From: Catenaria anguillulae PL171
Lineage: Eukaryota > Blastocladiomycota > Blastocladiomycetes > Blastocladiales > Catenariaceae
DNA length: 64,000 nucleotides
Direction: 5' to 3'
Assembly: GCA_002102555.1 (NCBI GenBank)
Contig: MCFL01000017.1
Location: 124,001 to 188,000 of the forward strand
The position numbers and the translations under genes were made by a program. Position 1 is the first letter of the stretch; each line of letters begins with the position of its first letter. The notes below the pieces were generated by a model that did not search any database, was not told the DNA's origin, and worked only from the letters and a program-made list of their open reading frames with translations. Shown here piece by piece: positions 43,430 through 55,849 of the stretch.

Positions 43430-45161
43430 ATGCACCGATTCCTCACCCTTGTGCTGTTCCTAGCGGCCCTCTTCAGCGGCTCTGCCAGTTGCTCGCCCAC
43501 CGCCCAATCGGCCTCCACTTCTGCCCCGCTCCCGTCGCCACGAGCCAACACCTCGCCACGCCAATCCGACATTGACCGCGACCTGCTTCTCCTCCCGTCG
43601 GCTTTCCTATACTCATCAATCACGTCGTTGGCTGCCACATTCATTGGCGATCGCAACATCTCGAGCGCCTCTCGGGGCAACTGGTCGTTGGTGCTTCTCT
43701 CGGCAAATGCAACTGGAAGTGTTTCTGCGGCGTCTTTGGACTTGACGTTGCCCTGGTCCATTAACAAAAAGGTCGGCGATACCGGGGAGTGGATTCTGCC
43801 GACAACCTTGCGTGTCAATCCGTTGAATGCGACCGAGATTAAGGAAGAGTTTGGCACAGCGTTCCGCGGGCTGAACGTGAGTTCGGGCGAGCCGCTGGCA
43901 AAGGCGACGAATGGTCGTCGCAGCGTGGCCATGACGTTACCTGGACAGGGCCGGTTGACCAGAGTTGAACTTGTTGGGAACGAGATCAGGGCGGACGTCA
44001 CCAAGACTATTGCAAATGTGACCATGGATTGGGTGGAGGCGAGCATGTCGAGCGTTGTGGGGCAGTACAGTGTGTCGGATTCTAGCTCCTCAACGTATGT
44101 TCTCGACAAGAATGGGAATTTATATGAGATTGATTCGGTACGTTCACATGCTGTCATCTGCCATGGACTCGCTATTGGACGTTTTTGCCTGACATGTATG
44201 TCTGTATCCATGCACAGACTGGCGCAGTCCGCCCTGACCCGATCCGTGTCCACTCTGCCGCTTCGCCCTCCAAGGGCACCAACGCCTCGCTCGTCCCACT
44301 GTCGTCCAACCACCTGCTCCTGACGGGCGGTTTCAACGGAACCCACGCCTTGGACGACATCTGGCTTTTTGAACACGGCCGGTCCATTTGGACCCAAATC
44401 GGCAACGTGCGCTTGTCAACGCCGCGCCATGGCCATCATGTGGCCATTGTCGTCACGCCGGAGAACAAGGGTAAGGTTCCGATTTCCGTGCTCGTTTTTC
44501 CTGGTACCGACAATGTCTTGATCAACAGCAAGATAGCCGTGGACGTTCTCGAAGTGTTCCCAACGCTAGATCCCATTGTGCCATTCCCCTGCGCACATTT
44601 CATGTTCCCGTGCAGATGCCTCCGCCAACGGATACCACAAGTGCGCAGGCTCGTGCCAACGCCAAACTACATGGTGCTCCGTTTCCTGTCGTGATTCAAG
44701 ACCCGGTTCGCCTAGGTTACTTGGTCGACCACACGTATCTCTTGCTCGTTTTCCCAGCCATGGGTTCGGCGCCGCCGTTGGCGGACCCCATGCCCATTCA
44801 ACTCTTCCGTGTCCCGATCGATTTGTTCGGATCCAAGGCACAGTTTGAAGTCACGCACATCGTCCCACAATCCTACTTTTGGCCGCCGCACATGTACTCG
44901 CGGGCCTTTTACACGGATCCACGCATCATGGAAGGGGATCAAGGGGACAATTCCGATTGGGGACGCAGCTTGGCGACGGCCGTTTGGATCTACACCGCGA
45001 TGACGGTTGCGGTGATAGCCATGGTGGCTTGGGGATTTTGCAAGTGTTTCCAGTGCGCGCACTCTGCGAATGAGGCGGACAAGGCAAAGTGGAGCAGGGG
45101 CAACCGACACGATTTGGAGCGACGAGTGGGGAGCGAGGAGGAGATGGGGTTGAAGGTGTAG
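43430..45161 (+). CDS. Kelch-like type I membrane protein
   Basis: Three exons, 43430-44137, 44218-44553 and 44616-45161, give 529 aa. The signal peptide is MHRFLTLVLFLAALFSGSAS. The ectodomain has many N-x-S/T sites (SSASRGNWSL, NATEIKEEF, GLNVSSGE). A kelch-type blade is clear in exon 2: 'LVPLSSNHLLLTGGFNGTHALDDIWLFE' followed by a Trp-containing strand (here split for length). One transmembrane helix lies near the C-terminus (AVWIYTAMTVAVIAMVAWGF), followed by a Cys-containing, charged cytoplasmic tail. The exon 2 donor is GTGTTC and less certain; a GTAAGG at 44471 is in the wrong phase. The protein probably binds a surface or wall ligand (inference). A broken copy of its 5' end lies immediately upstream. 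Confidence 0.75.
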
Positions 45162-45501
45162 AGGCAGTATGCGTGACGTAAAGCGAGCGATGGGGAGATG
45201 CCAAGTGGTCACACTTGCATTGGTTACATGATGTTAATACACAGCTTGCGATTGTGCGACTGGGTTGCTGCGAGACGACAGGCTGAAGTGAAGGCACTCA
45301 AAAGGCACGCGACGGCTGCGACCACAGCGGAAGAAATTTGTACGTACAGAAAGGCCGGAAGAAATGTGCCATTGTAGAATACATATGTACCATCGAAAAC
45401 ACATTCATCAGAGGCAGATTCACTGTGTGCAATCTCCCTCTCCACACTCGACCTTAGGTCCAGTCACCCCACCGACTCCCCACGTTGTCCCACGGCTAGC
45501 C
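45162..45501. other. Intergenic, promoter side of lanosterol synthase
   Basis: The lanosterol synthase frame is open back to 45364, but the protein-like sequence starts at 45502. No other gene is seen. Confidence 0.4.
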
Positions 45502-47881
45502 ATGGTCACGCCTTATGCTCGGGCCGCCGACGCCCGCCACTTTGCCACGCTGGCCTTGCCCACGGCCGCCGCCACTGATCTGAACCGCTGGCGCCTGCGC
45601 GTCGACGACGGCCGCCAATGGTGGGAGTACCTCGAGTCGCCGTCCACAAGGTCCCAAACGGACGACGATCCGCAAACCGACGTTGAGCGCCACCACCTCA
45701 ACCTGCTCCACCCGCTCACCTCGGACGCTCACAACGCCCTCCCCACGCCCTCGACCCTTTCGGACGCCGTGGCCAATGCGTTCCACTACATGTCGCGCAC
45801 GCAAACCGCCGACGGCCATTTCGCGTGCGAGTACGGCGGGCCTATGTTTCTGATCCCCGGGCTCGTGATTGCCTGGTACATTTCCGGGTGCCGGACGGAT
45901 CTGTTGCCCGATGCGTACCGCATCGAAATGGTGCGCTACCTTCGCACGCAGGCCAGGCCAGAGGGCGGGTGGGGCATTCACATCGAGTCGCCCGCTACCG
46001 TGTTTGGAACGGCCCTCAACTACGTGGCCTTGCGCCTCATGGGCGTGCCCGCCACGGACCCTGTTGCTGTCAAGGCGCGCGCGTGGCTGCACTCTGTTCC
46101 GGGCGCAGCGTTGGGTGTTCCGAGCTGGGGCAAGTTTTGGCTCGCGTCGCTCGGCTTGTATGACTGGGAGGGGATGAACCCAGTGCCGCTCGAGCTGTGG
46201 CTGCTGCCCGAATGGCTCCCGTTCCACCCGTGGCGCATGTGGGTCCACACGCGCATGGTGTACTTGCCCATGGGCTACCTGTACGGGCAGCGGCTCACGT
46301 ACGCGGGCGATGCCCTGATCGATGCGTTGCGTGAGGAGTTGTATTCGGCGCCGTATGCGCAAGTCGATTGGAAGGCGCAGCGCTCGCATGTGGCCGAGGT
46401 CGATCGGTATGTGCCCGAGTCCAAGCTGGGCAATTTTGTGTGGTGGGTCGTCGGCAAGTACGAGAGCGTGCACAATGCGTGGTTGCGCAAGCGTGCTCTC
46501 AGGTATTGCTTGGACTTGATCCACAACGAGGACGACAACACCATGTCCCTCGACATTGGGCCCGTCAACAAGGCCATGCATTTGCTGGCCGTGTATCATG
46601 CCGATGGCCCAGAATCGCAACGGTTCAAGGACCATGTGGCGACCGTGCGCGACTTCATGTGGTTCGGACATTTTGTTTCGCCATGTTTGCACCTCTTGAC
46701 TTTTGCACAGATCGTCATTCATCTCCCGATGGCCACGTGTGTAATACAGGATGTCGCAAGGCGGCATGATGATGAACGGCACCAACGGCGTCCAACTGTG
46801 GGACACGGCCTTTCTGTGCCAAGCCGGCTACGAAGCCAACCTGCACACGCACCCTTCCTTCCGCCCCATGTTTTCCCGCGCCCTGCACTTTCTCGACACG
46901 TGCCAAATCCGGCACAATGCGCCCTTCAACACGTTCCGCCACCAGTCCAAGGGCGCGTGGCCCTTCTCGAACCGCCAGCAGTCCTACACCGTGTCGGACT
47001 GCACGGCCGAGGGCCTCAAGGCTGTGTTGCAACTGCAATCGACGCTCGGCGTCCAGCCCGTGGCCGCCGCGCGCCTATGCGACGCCGTGGACGTGTTGCT
47101 GTCCATGCCCAACTCGGACGGCGGATTTGCAAGCTACGAGAAGATCCGCGGGCCGGCGCTGCTCGAGGTGCTCAACCCGGCCGAGGTGTTTGGCAACATC
47201 ATGATTGAGTACTCGTACCCGGAATGCACCACGGCGTCGGTGCTTGGCTTGCTCGCGTTTCTCAAGTACACGGCGTCGGACTACCGCGCAAAGGACGTGC
47301 AGCGTGTGGTGCAGCGCGCCCTCAAGTACATTCGCGCCGTGCAAGAGCCTGCGACGGGCGCGTGGTACGGCGCCTGGGGCGTGTGTTACACGTACGCCAC
47401 GTGGTTTGCCGTCGAGTCGTTGTGTGGCGCCGGCGGCGGCAATTACTCGACGTCACCCGAAATCCGCCGCGCGTGCGATTTCATTGCAAGCAAGCAGTTT
47501 GCCGACGGCGGGTGGGGCGAGAGCTACAAGTCGTGCGAGGTGCACGCCTATGTCCCGCATCCACAGGGGTCCCAGGTCGTGCAAACCGCATGGGCCGTAC
47601 TGCTGCTCATGCGTGCAGAGTACACCAACGAGGACGTGATTCGCCGCGGCGTCGAGTTGATTGCCACTAGGCAGCTGGCCAATGGCGCGTGGAGCCAGGA
47701 GGGCATCGAGGGTGTGTTCAACAAGAACTGTACCATTTCGTATCCCAATTACAAGTTGTACTTTTCCGCGTGGGCGCTCGCCCGGTATGCAAAGACCAGG
47801 GGCGACCCAAAGGTTGTGAGGGTGCGGGACGGCGAGGTCAAGCTGGTTTTGGGTGACGAACGTCAAGGCCGTGTGCACTGA
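45502..47881 (+). CDS. ERG7: Lanosterol synthase (oxidosqualene cyclase)
   Basis: Two exons, 45502-46661 and 46750-47881, give 763 aa, the normal length for the family. The enzyme cyclises 2,3-oxidosqualene to lanosterol, the first sterol of the ergosterol pathway, on ER or lipid-droplet membranes. The catalytic motif DCTAEGLKAVL is present with its Asp near residue 470. QW repeats are frequent (QTADGHFACEYGG, ARPEGGWGIHIES, NSDGGFASYEK, ADGGWGESYKS, ANGAWSQEGIEG). Other blocks are 'IPGLVIAWYISG', 'GTALNYVALRLMG' and 'WCVCYTYATWF'-like GVCYTYATWFAVESL. The intron sits in the Trp codon of 'RDFMW' and its removal gives 'WMSQGGMMMNGTNGVQLWD', as expected. The start is set at MVTPYARA because the upstream extension has no family character. 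Confidence 0.96.
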
Positions 47882-48201
47882 TTCGAGTCGCACGGCAGCC
47901 CAAGATTGGCAAGAGTGCTTTCTTGCTTGTGATTGCCCTTTTCTTTTTGGTGGTTTTGTTTTTTTTTTTGCGGTCCCAAATGCATATGGTGAGGTTAACC
48001 AACACAACTGCGCACATTCACCACAATTCAACGCTTGCTCGTCATCCCGCCAACAAGTGCCTACCAACAACCACGTCAGAATACAGCCAGCAACAAACGA
48101 TGCGAGCATCAAGCGAGCTTGTTTGACCTATTGCGTCCGCTCGGTGTCGTTGACGGCCTTGGCTGCCATCAGGACTTGTTGCGACTTGTCCCATTGACGT
48201 T
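47882..48201. other. Intergenic, 3' flanks
   Basis: T-rich sequence after lanosterol synthase, including a run of about 10 T near 47960. No gene is seen. Confidence 0.4.
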
Positions 48202-48952
48202 TCATGTCTCTAAATGACAGGAACCCGAGTCGAATGAATTGTCAATATCGCAAACGGCACAAGTCAGGCCGCCGTACTTTGCCAGCTCCATGAACACCTG
48301 GTCAACTTCGACATTTGCCTTGGCCGAAGTCTCGACAAACCTCACGCTCATGGTGTGAGTCGCGGACTGCCAGTAGGAGTCGGATGGCGTGAGAGGACCA
48401 AAAAAAGCGTACTGATGAACGAGGCAAAGGTTGTCACATCGTATACATGAGCACAATGCCAATGGGAAGAGATTCGCGAAAGTATCCTGCGCGGATGAAT
48501 TTGCGTCTCAGGCTGTCTGTCGACATTTCTGGGAACGTTTGGGTGAGGTTGGACGACTGCATCCAAGATGGGCAAATGGGCGAACCGCTCGGCCGCTAAT
48601 GGAAAAATCAGCAACAGCTCATAGAAGTCAGAGTCTAACGTAGGTATTTGACAAGAAATGCAAGTGAAATGGTTAATGCGTGTGCATATGTACGATATGA
48701 ACCCTGGCGAGCTTGCCGTCCACGGCGACCGTGCGCGTTTTGGCCAAGTGGAACAGTGAGCATATCGACATGTCGTCGACTTCATCGGTGAAGCTATCGA
48801 GAAAGGTGTGTGTCCCAACACCTGAAGTGTGTATATTTGAGCAGCAATTTTTGTGTGGTCGCGACAGAGTGTCACGCTACGTTTCAAGAATACGGACCAG
48901 AGTTGTCGACGAGAAGGATTTTCAGGTGCAGGTCGCAAGCTTGGCGGGCCAT
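48202..48952 (-). pseudogene. Degenerate Rab-type GTPase, probably a pseudogene
   Basis: The ATG is at 48952 and the Rab order is recognisable. 'LKILLVDNSG' is followed, after a probable intron, by 'GVGTHTFLDSFTDE', where an active Rab has [14 protein letters not shown]. Then come 'VAVDGKLARVHI', 'AERFAHL', 'YFRESLPIGIVLMY' and 'DVTTFASF', and at the end 'VRFVETSAKANVEVDQVFMELA'. The P-loop Lys-Ser pair is replaced by Thr-His. 'GIVLMY' and 'DVTTFASF' are in different frames. The NKxD guanine-specificity motif is missing. No C-terminal double Cys is seen. These defects argue for a decayed gene next to the intact Rab8/Sec4. A heavily spliced, highly diverged functional gene cannot be fully excluded. 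Confidence 0.7.
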
Positions 48953-49438
48953 GATGGATGATTGCTTTGCACCATGACGAGTAGGGAGTAAGCTCGGTAT
49001 TTGTAGCAGGACGGGCGGAGGCTGTGTGAGGCGATGAGGGAGTCGGGTTTTATTGTATGTACCTCAAGAGTGGGACTCTGCTTATGTTTGTCGTTTGCGG
49101 CGCCGTGGCGGAAGGGTGGTCGAGGCATGAATGCCTGTGACCAACAGTGTTCTTTTGCCGCAAAGAGAAGTAGAAATCGTTTATGAAGAAGAAGCCATGC
49201 AACGTCCGAATACCACAAAGAAACAGGCGGGGTGAAAAAAAAAGAGTACATCGAAGAACGCAAAGTAATACATGAGAGGAGATGCGGTTGAAAACACAAG
49301 AGTAAAGAAGGACTCCAACAAAAACCTGACCGATTTCTGATTTATACGCATGTGACTCGTTGCTGCCAATGCCCAAACATCAACGTCGCCCCCAAACTCG
49401 CTACCTCCACACAGGCTTGGCCACTGGTTGGTTTGTGC
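48953..49438. other. Intergenic, 3' flank of Rab8/Sec4
   Basis: No gene is seen; the stretch is A/T-richer than its surroundings and fits a 3' untranslated region and a promoter. Confidence 0.4.
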
Positions 49439-50537
<1,099 letters not shown>

Positions 50538-52103
50538 GTTTGGTGATGAAAAAGAGTGTGTTTGAAGAGTGGCGGCGAAGGCTCAGCAAGTGGTTGAGCA
50601 GAGAGAAGTGTTGATCAGTCTGATGGAATCGAGAAGAGCCCCAATCGGTCAACATCCACAGTATGAAGCGTTGATTGAAATGAGTGGAGCTCGTGCGACG
50701 GGCAGCCTTGGCAAGCCCACAGAACTGAGTGAGTTGGAAGGCGGGCGACCGTGGCGCAGGGTCAGGAGAGGTGGTTTGTGGACGACACGCACAAAGCTGA
50801 CGACTGGAGAGGCAGCAGAAGCGGCTTGAACAAGAGTGCTTTGCGAAGAGATTGCGTCGAGTGGGCCGAGTCCAGAATGTACATGCAGTGAATACATGGA
50901 ATCCGATGGAAATGTTTATGTCACATCAATCATCGTAAACAGTAACGTTGTGCCTTTCGGAGCCTCATGCGTGTGTGATTGGATCGGCGGACCTGACGCG
51001 TCACGCTGTGTCCAATTTCTGATTGTGTTTGCGGACGCTGCCTGCCCACCCCATGGCCAGGCTGGCGCCGTGCTCGAGTGTGCGTTCATGCCTCGGCCTC
51101 ATCTCCAAAAAGAGACTACATGAGCCGTTGCATGGGCCATCTCCTCGTCCGCCTATGGCCACCTGTGACCACTCCTTCCAGTATTGAGCGCCAGGCTCCT
51201 TTTCAAGGTTCAAGACGTCCTGTCTCGCACCCATTCCCCCAATGTCTTGCGTTGTGGTTGTCTCCATGGGATGCATATGTATGGGTCATGAGGGAGAAGA
51301 ACTCGATGCATCTGCCCGACCCGGGTTGACAGCTGGGTTAATTGACAGCTGGGTTGACAGTGACGTTGGCGGTCGCGGCGGTCGGCCTGCAAGTCCTGGT
51401 ACGAGCTAGTGGAATCGCAAAGCCACGATTGATCCGTCACTCAACGTTTCAAATCACGGTAGCGGTTGACACAATGTTTCACGGGCAAGTATGGCCAGGT
51501 AAGTGACGAGCACGCAATCCGGGGCGGTACATTGGCGTATCAGGGAATGCAGATACCGGCGGTTTCGGAGATATACATGTCATGCATTTTGCCGGACCGT
51601 CGCTTCAGAACTGTACCAGTACCACAGGAGACGCTGACTGGGTTGACTCGGCCGAGTGACGGCAAGCTGAAGACGACACCGGCTTGATGATGCCCTTGCA
51701 GTTTGCAGTGGATCCGGAGGTTTGCAGTGGAGATATGGCTGCGACACAGTCGGTACGGTCTATCGGTAGGTATCCACTTGCACGTCGTGCGTGAGGTCGG
51801 TTCGGCAACGGTCGCAAGCCCCTTGCCGACTGCCGACGGCCGACGAGGTCGATCGAGTCTGAGTCTTCAGATGCAGCTGAGCCCAGCCAATCAAGCATCG
51901 GACTGCCTGCCAGGAAACAGCTCGTGAGCACACAACATTGACAGGTATCAAAACCGGCCCACCGCCCCTCCTCTTCAAACTTCTGTCCTGTCTGTCTACT
52001 CTGTCTCTGGCCTTCCATCGAGTTGACAGATAGCCCTCGCACAGGCAGCCCGCTGCAGTATCAAGCTATTCCTACTCAATCCATCCAGACACAAGTATCC
52101 ATC
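50538..52103. other. 1.6 kb without a recognisable gene
   Basis: Divergent spacer between Rab8/Sec4 and the symporter. The longest frames (for example 52042-51605, minus) have no ATG-led, domain-like sequence. Three copies of a GGGTTGACAGCT-like unit lie at about 51322-51360. I recognise no tRNA or other RNA gene. Confidence 0.5.
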
Positions 52104-53726
52104 ATGGCCGACGCACTCCCGCCGCCGGTCCCCATCCAGCTCCTCGAGCCCACCACGGCCTTTGTCGCCACCACCTGGTCACTGTCGGTCGTTGTCCTCC
52201 TGGCCTTTGCTGGCACCGCCGTTTTCCTCGCCCGCAAGCACCTGCGTTCGCATGCCTCCGAGTTTGACACGGAACAATTCATCACGGCCCGTGCGACGCA
52301 GCCCTGGATGCGTATTGGATGGTCCTTCTTCACGGGCGGTCTGGGCGCTTGGGCCATTGCCACGCCCGCCAACTATGCCTCCTTTGCCGGCGTGCTCGGT
52401 TTGGTCGCCTATGCCCTGTCGACGGGCATTCCCATCCTGCTCATTGCCTTTGCTGGCATCAAGGTCCAAAAGCTGCTGCCAAAGCCGCTGTCGCTGTCCG
52501 ACTTTGTGCTGTGGCGGTACGGCCGAGTCACCCAAGTGTTTGTTGCCGTGGTGTGCATCTTCAACATGTCCATGGCCATCATTTCCGAGTACTCGACCAT
52601 CGGGTCCATCTTTTTGCAGTTTGTCAAGACGTCCCAGTACCCCATCATCTTGCTCGTGTTTTTCCTGACGGCATCCTACACGGCGTACGGCGGGCTCATC
52701 ATCTCCATCATCACGGACCAGTTCCAGGGCATTTTCGCCACGGCCCTCGTCGTCACGCTCATTGCCTTCATCTCTGCCACGTTCCCGGGCATGCAACTGC
52801 CCACGTTCCCTGTGGAAACCCTCGGCCCGCAGTACTATGGATGGACGTCGCTCATGACGCTGCCCACGTCGCTCATTGCCGCCACCTTCTTCTCCGAGGC
52901 CATGTGGCAGCGCATCTGGGCGGCCGAGTCCCAAACCGCTTTGCGCAAGGGCGCCGTGTTTGGATGCATCATGCTCATTGTCACGGTAGGCATTTTTGGG
53001 CTGTGCGGCTTGCTTGCCGCTTGGGCCTACTCGCCCTCACCCGACCCGGCATTTGCCAACCTGTGGCTGTTTTACGCGCTCGGCGAACAACAATACTCGG
53101 TATGGGGCGTGATTGTGATTCTGCTGGCCGTCACGATGAACATGTCTGCCGTCGACTCGCTGCAAAACGCACTCACGGCCACCATCACGGCCAACCTGTT
53201 TCGCGACAAGTCGCTCTCGTTCACGCGTGGTGTTGTGTTTCTCATCAACATCCCCTTGCTCGTTGTGGGCTTTTTTACGCTCCCGGCACTCAACCTGTTT
53301 CTCATCACCAACTTGCTCACCACAGGCTCGTTCATCCCACTGCTCTCTGGCTTGTTTGACCCGGAACGCAAGTATGTGTCGGGATACACCATGATGTTTG
53401 GATCCATCATGGCGGCCGTGGCATTGACGGGCTACGGGTGGTGGTTGCAAGGCGCATTTGGTGCTGGGTTCGAGTGGGCGTGGTGGTCCAACGGCTACGA
53501 CATTTGGGCGTTTGTGGTGCCGCTTGTTGCTTCTATCATTGCCTTGATTGTGTGGACCGTGGGCGCTTTGATTGCCGAGCGCGTGTTTGGCATCAAGGGG
53601 CAAGGGTACACGGACGAGATGCGTGCGGTTTTGGACAGGATGCAGGAGGTGGATGAGAGCCAGGCCACGTTGGCGTTGGCAGGTCAGTCGGGAAAGGAGG
53701 AGAATGAGGAGGAAAAGGTGAGGTGA
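52104..53726 (+). CDS. Sodium:solute symporter family transporter
   Basis: Single exon of 540 aa with about 13 hydrophobic helices (LSVVVLLAFAGTAVFLA, VLGLVAYALSTGIPILLIAFAG, IFATALVVTLIAFISATF, VWGVIVILLAVTMNMSAVDS, and others). 'FSARATQPWMRIGWSFFTGGLGAWAIATPA'-type sequence after helix 1, the 'STIGSIFLQF' region and 'AVDSLQNALTATI' fit the SSS (SLC5) fold, which includes fungal urea/polyamine permeases of the DUR3 group. Which solute is moved cannot be told; a plasma-membrane uptake role is likely. The start at 52104 (MADALPPPVP) precedes the first helix. The frame is open upstream, but with no protein-like sequence. The C-terminal tail is Glu/Lys-rich. Confidence 0.88.
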   Translation: MADALPPPVPIQLLEPTTAFVATTWSLSVVVLLAFAGTAVFLARKHLRSHASEFDTEQFITARATQPWMRIGWSFFTGGLGAWAIATPANYASFAGVLGLVAYALSTGIPILLIAFAGIKVQKLLPKPLSLSDFVLWRYGRVTQVFVAVVCIFNMSMAIISEYSTIGSIFLQFVKTSQYPIILLVFFLTASYTAYGGLIISIITDQFQGIFATALVVTLIAFISATFPGMQLPTFPVETLGPQYYGWTSLMTLPTSLIAATFFSEAMWQRIWAAESQTALRKGAVFGCIMLIVTVGIFGLCGLLAAWAYSPSPDPAFANLWLFYALGEQQYSVWGVIVILLAVTMNMSAVDSLQNALTATITANLFRDKSLSFTRGVVFLINIPLLVVGFFTLPALNLFLITNLLTTGSFIPLLSGLFDPERKYVSGYTMMFGSIMAAVALTGYGWWLQGAFGAGFEWAWWSNGYDIWAFVVPLVASIIALIVWTVGALIAERVFGIKGQGYTDEMRAVLDRMQEVDESQATLALAGQSGKEENEEEKVR

Positions 53727-53882
53727 TTGTGTGTGGGTGTGATTTTGTTTGTTGACACTTGTTGTTTTTCGCTTCTTGGGTGAGTTCTTGTTGACTTTCT
53801 TGATTTTCGGTTGTTTCTGGAGTGGATTATGCAATTGTGTTTGCCATTCAATACACTTGACAAGATGCACTTTTGTCACCCT

Positions 53883-55324
53883 CTATTGTTGAACGACAAG
53901 CTCCCTCAACCGCTTTGCCGCATCCTCAGGCGTCAAGTCCCGCTGCGCCTCGCCCAACATTTCAAACCCAACCAAAAACTTGCGCACCGTGGCAGACCGG
54001 AGCAAAGGCGGATAAAAGTGCGCGTGCAAGTGCATGGGCGTCGGCTGCTTGTCTTGATGAAAGCCCATCGAGTACGGGAAACTGCACTGAAACAGCGCAT
54101 CGTATGCCCTAGTCACGGCCGACATGACCTCGGCCAAGAGCCCCAGGTCGGCTGCGGCCAGCTCGGCCAGATTCGCCACGTGCGTCTTGGGCAGCACCAA
54201 CACCTCGAACGGCCACGTGGCCCAGTACGGCACCACGGCCATAAATTGCGTGTTTTGCACCACCACGCGCTCTCCAAGCTCGACTTCCTTCTGGGCATAC
54301 TCGCACAGCATACAACACACATTGTCGTCGTCGCCGCCACGCTCGCGGCGGAACGCGGCCATGTTTGCGAGCTCGGTCGCAACCACCGTCGGCACAAACT
54401 GCGACGCCCAGATCTGGCAATGCGGATGCGGCATGGAGCAACCCATCATGGCACCCTTGTTTTCAAACACGAGCGCGTGCTCAAAGTGCGGGCCGTCAGG
54501 AATAGGCCAAGTGACGCTCTCGGACTGAGCCAGCGGGTCTGCCGCCTCGGACTCGTTGGGCACGGGCACCCCCGGAAGCGCGACGCCGACGAGACGCGCC
54601 CATGCAGCACGCCAGGTCGCGAGCACGCCCGTCACTTGGTCGAGGGGCAGGTCGGCAAAGGTGAGGTCGTGCCTGCGGGAAAAGCAGTGGACGATGCATT
54701 TGCCATCGGCGGGCGCCGATTGGAAGAGCGAGGAAGACGCAGGGGCAGTGGCAGAAGCAGCAAGAGGCGGGTTGGCCGCGGGAGACGATTCACGCAAGGC
54801 GGCAAAGTCGTTTTGGAACAGCCAGTTGTCGGTGTAATCCGGGTTGGCCCCGCCCGACCGTTGGTTGCCTGGGCAAAGGGCACAGGTTGGGTCGTATTCC
54901 GTTTGCGTGTGCGCGGGTGGTGTTTCTGCGGCAGGCATACGTGGCCGTGAGGCGGGTGAGAATGGGTGCTTGGAGACCGCTCGCTTAAAGGCGATTCATG
55001 GCTCGCTAAAATACATACCGGAGGCGCCTTTCCAAGGGCGTTGGGTGCGATGCGGCGAGCACTGTGCGATGAAGAGTGGCGTTCAGAGCGTGTCTCGCGG
55101 CGAATCAGCAGGCGAGCCGATAGGAGGTGGCAGCCCGCCAGGATGGGGGGGGGGGGGGGACAAGGACGTACGACGACCCATTCGCCCGTGAGCGGGTTGC
55201 GGCGGCGATGCGACATGTCGAGTCTGAGGAGGGCTTCTTCGGTTGTGGACGGCCCCAGTGGTCGAGTCGGCGGAGACTTGGATGCTTGAATGGTGGTGTC
55301 TTGGGGTACAAGGTGGGTGGGCAT
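53883..55324 (-). CDS. GAL7: Galactose-1-phosphate uridylyltransferase
   Basis: Exons 55324-55172, 55061-55019 and 54925-53883 give 412 aa; starting at the ATG at 55216 gives 376 aa, the usual family size. GALT transfers UMP from UDP-glucose to galactose-1-phosphate in the Leloir pathway. The splices reconstruct 'HRRRNPLTGEWVV' + 'CSPHRTQRPWKGAS' + 'ETPPAHTQTEYDPTCALCPGN', the classic N-terminal region. The active-site HPH motif is in 'GCSMPHPHCQIWA'. A C-x2-C pair (CALC) and later His residues fit the metal site. 'FENKGAMMGCS' and 'YSMGFHQDKQPT' are conserved. The longer start is possible because family members have residues before HRR. An exon of 43 nt and a run of G (55146-55159) in intron 1 are notable. 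Confidence 0.94.
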
Positions 55325-55849
55325 TCACGATAATTCATCGGTTAATTACATACAGACAGACAGCTGCCAATGGTCCAAGGACGGAGAGAGGACATCTGTG
55401 AAGCTGCAAAATTTATGCCGTGTTGGGCCAAGCCAAAATTAGCGTCAAAGTTGGGCTGTGTCCAAACGTCGCGTAAATTGTGTTCGCACGTCGCGTGTCG
55501 GGTGTACTGTCTTCATGAAGCATCGGGGCCGATTTGACAACAACCGCAAGGTCTCCGCTGTTTGGTATGCACCCAACAGCAGTCGCTTTGCAAGGTAGTG
55601 GAAGCGGAAATGGGAGCATCTGGTTTGATGCCAGCAGCGCCGGAACTTGCTGAGAGTCTGGGTCTGCGCCGTGCATTTCAATTCCACCAGCTCCACTAGC
55701 ATGTGACATGAAGGCCTGAATGGGCTCCGGTAATGAGAACTGAATCGCTCCGTGTTCAGAAGACGTACACTCTTCTGCCGCCTCCTGAAAGATGGCGGCT
55801 TGCTCGGAATCGGACAAGGCAATGACTGAATTGGCGATACTATTTGATA

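Noticed and set aside
44471-44615. GTAAGG at 44471 as donor of the second kelch-gene intron
   Set aside because: It leaves the wrong phase for the acceptor at 44615; GTGTTC at 44554 keeps the frame and retains kelch-like strands.
45496-46806. 436-codon minus-strand frame opposite lanosterol synthase
   Set aside because: Antisense shadow; the plus strand carries QW repeats and DCTAE.
50538-52103. Possible RNA gene or mobile element in the largest gene-poor stretch
   Set aside because: No cloverleaf, terminal repeats or transposase-like frame could be recognised by eye.
53811-54950. 379-codon plus-strand frame opposite galactose-1-phosphate uridylyltransferase
   Set aside because: Antisense of the real gene, which has the HPH active site and family-length exons.
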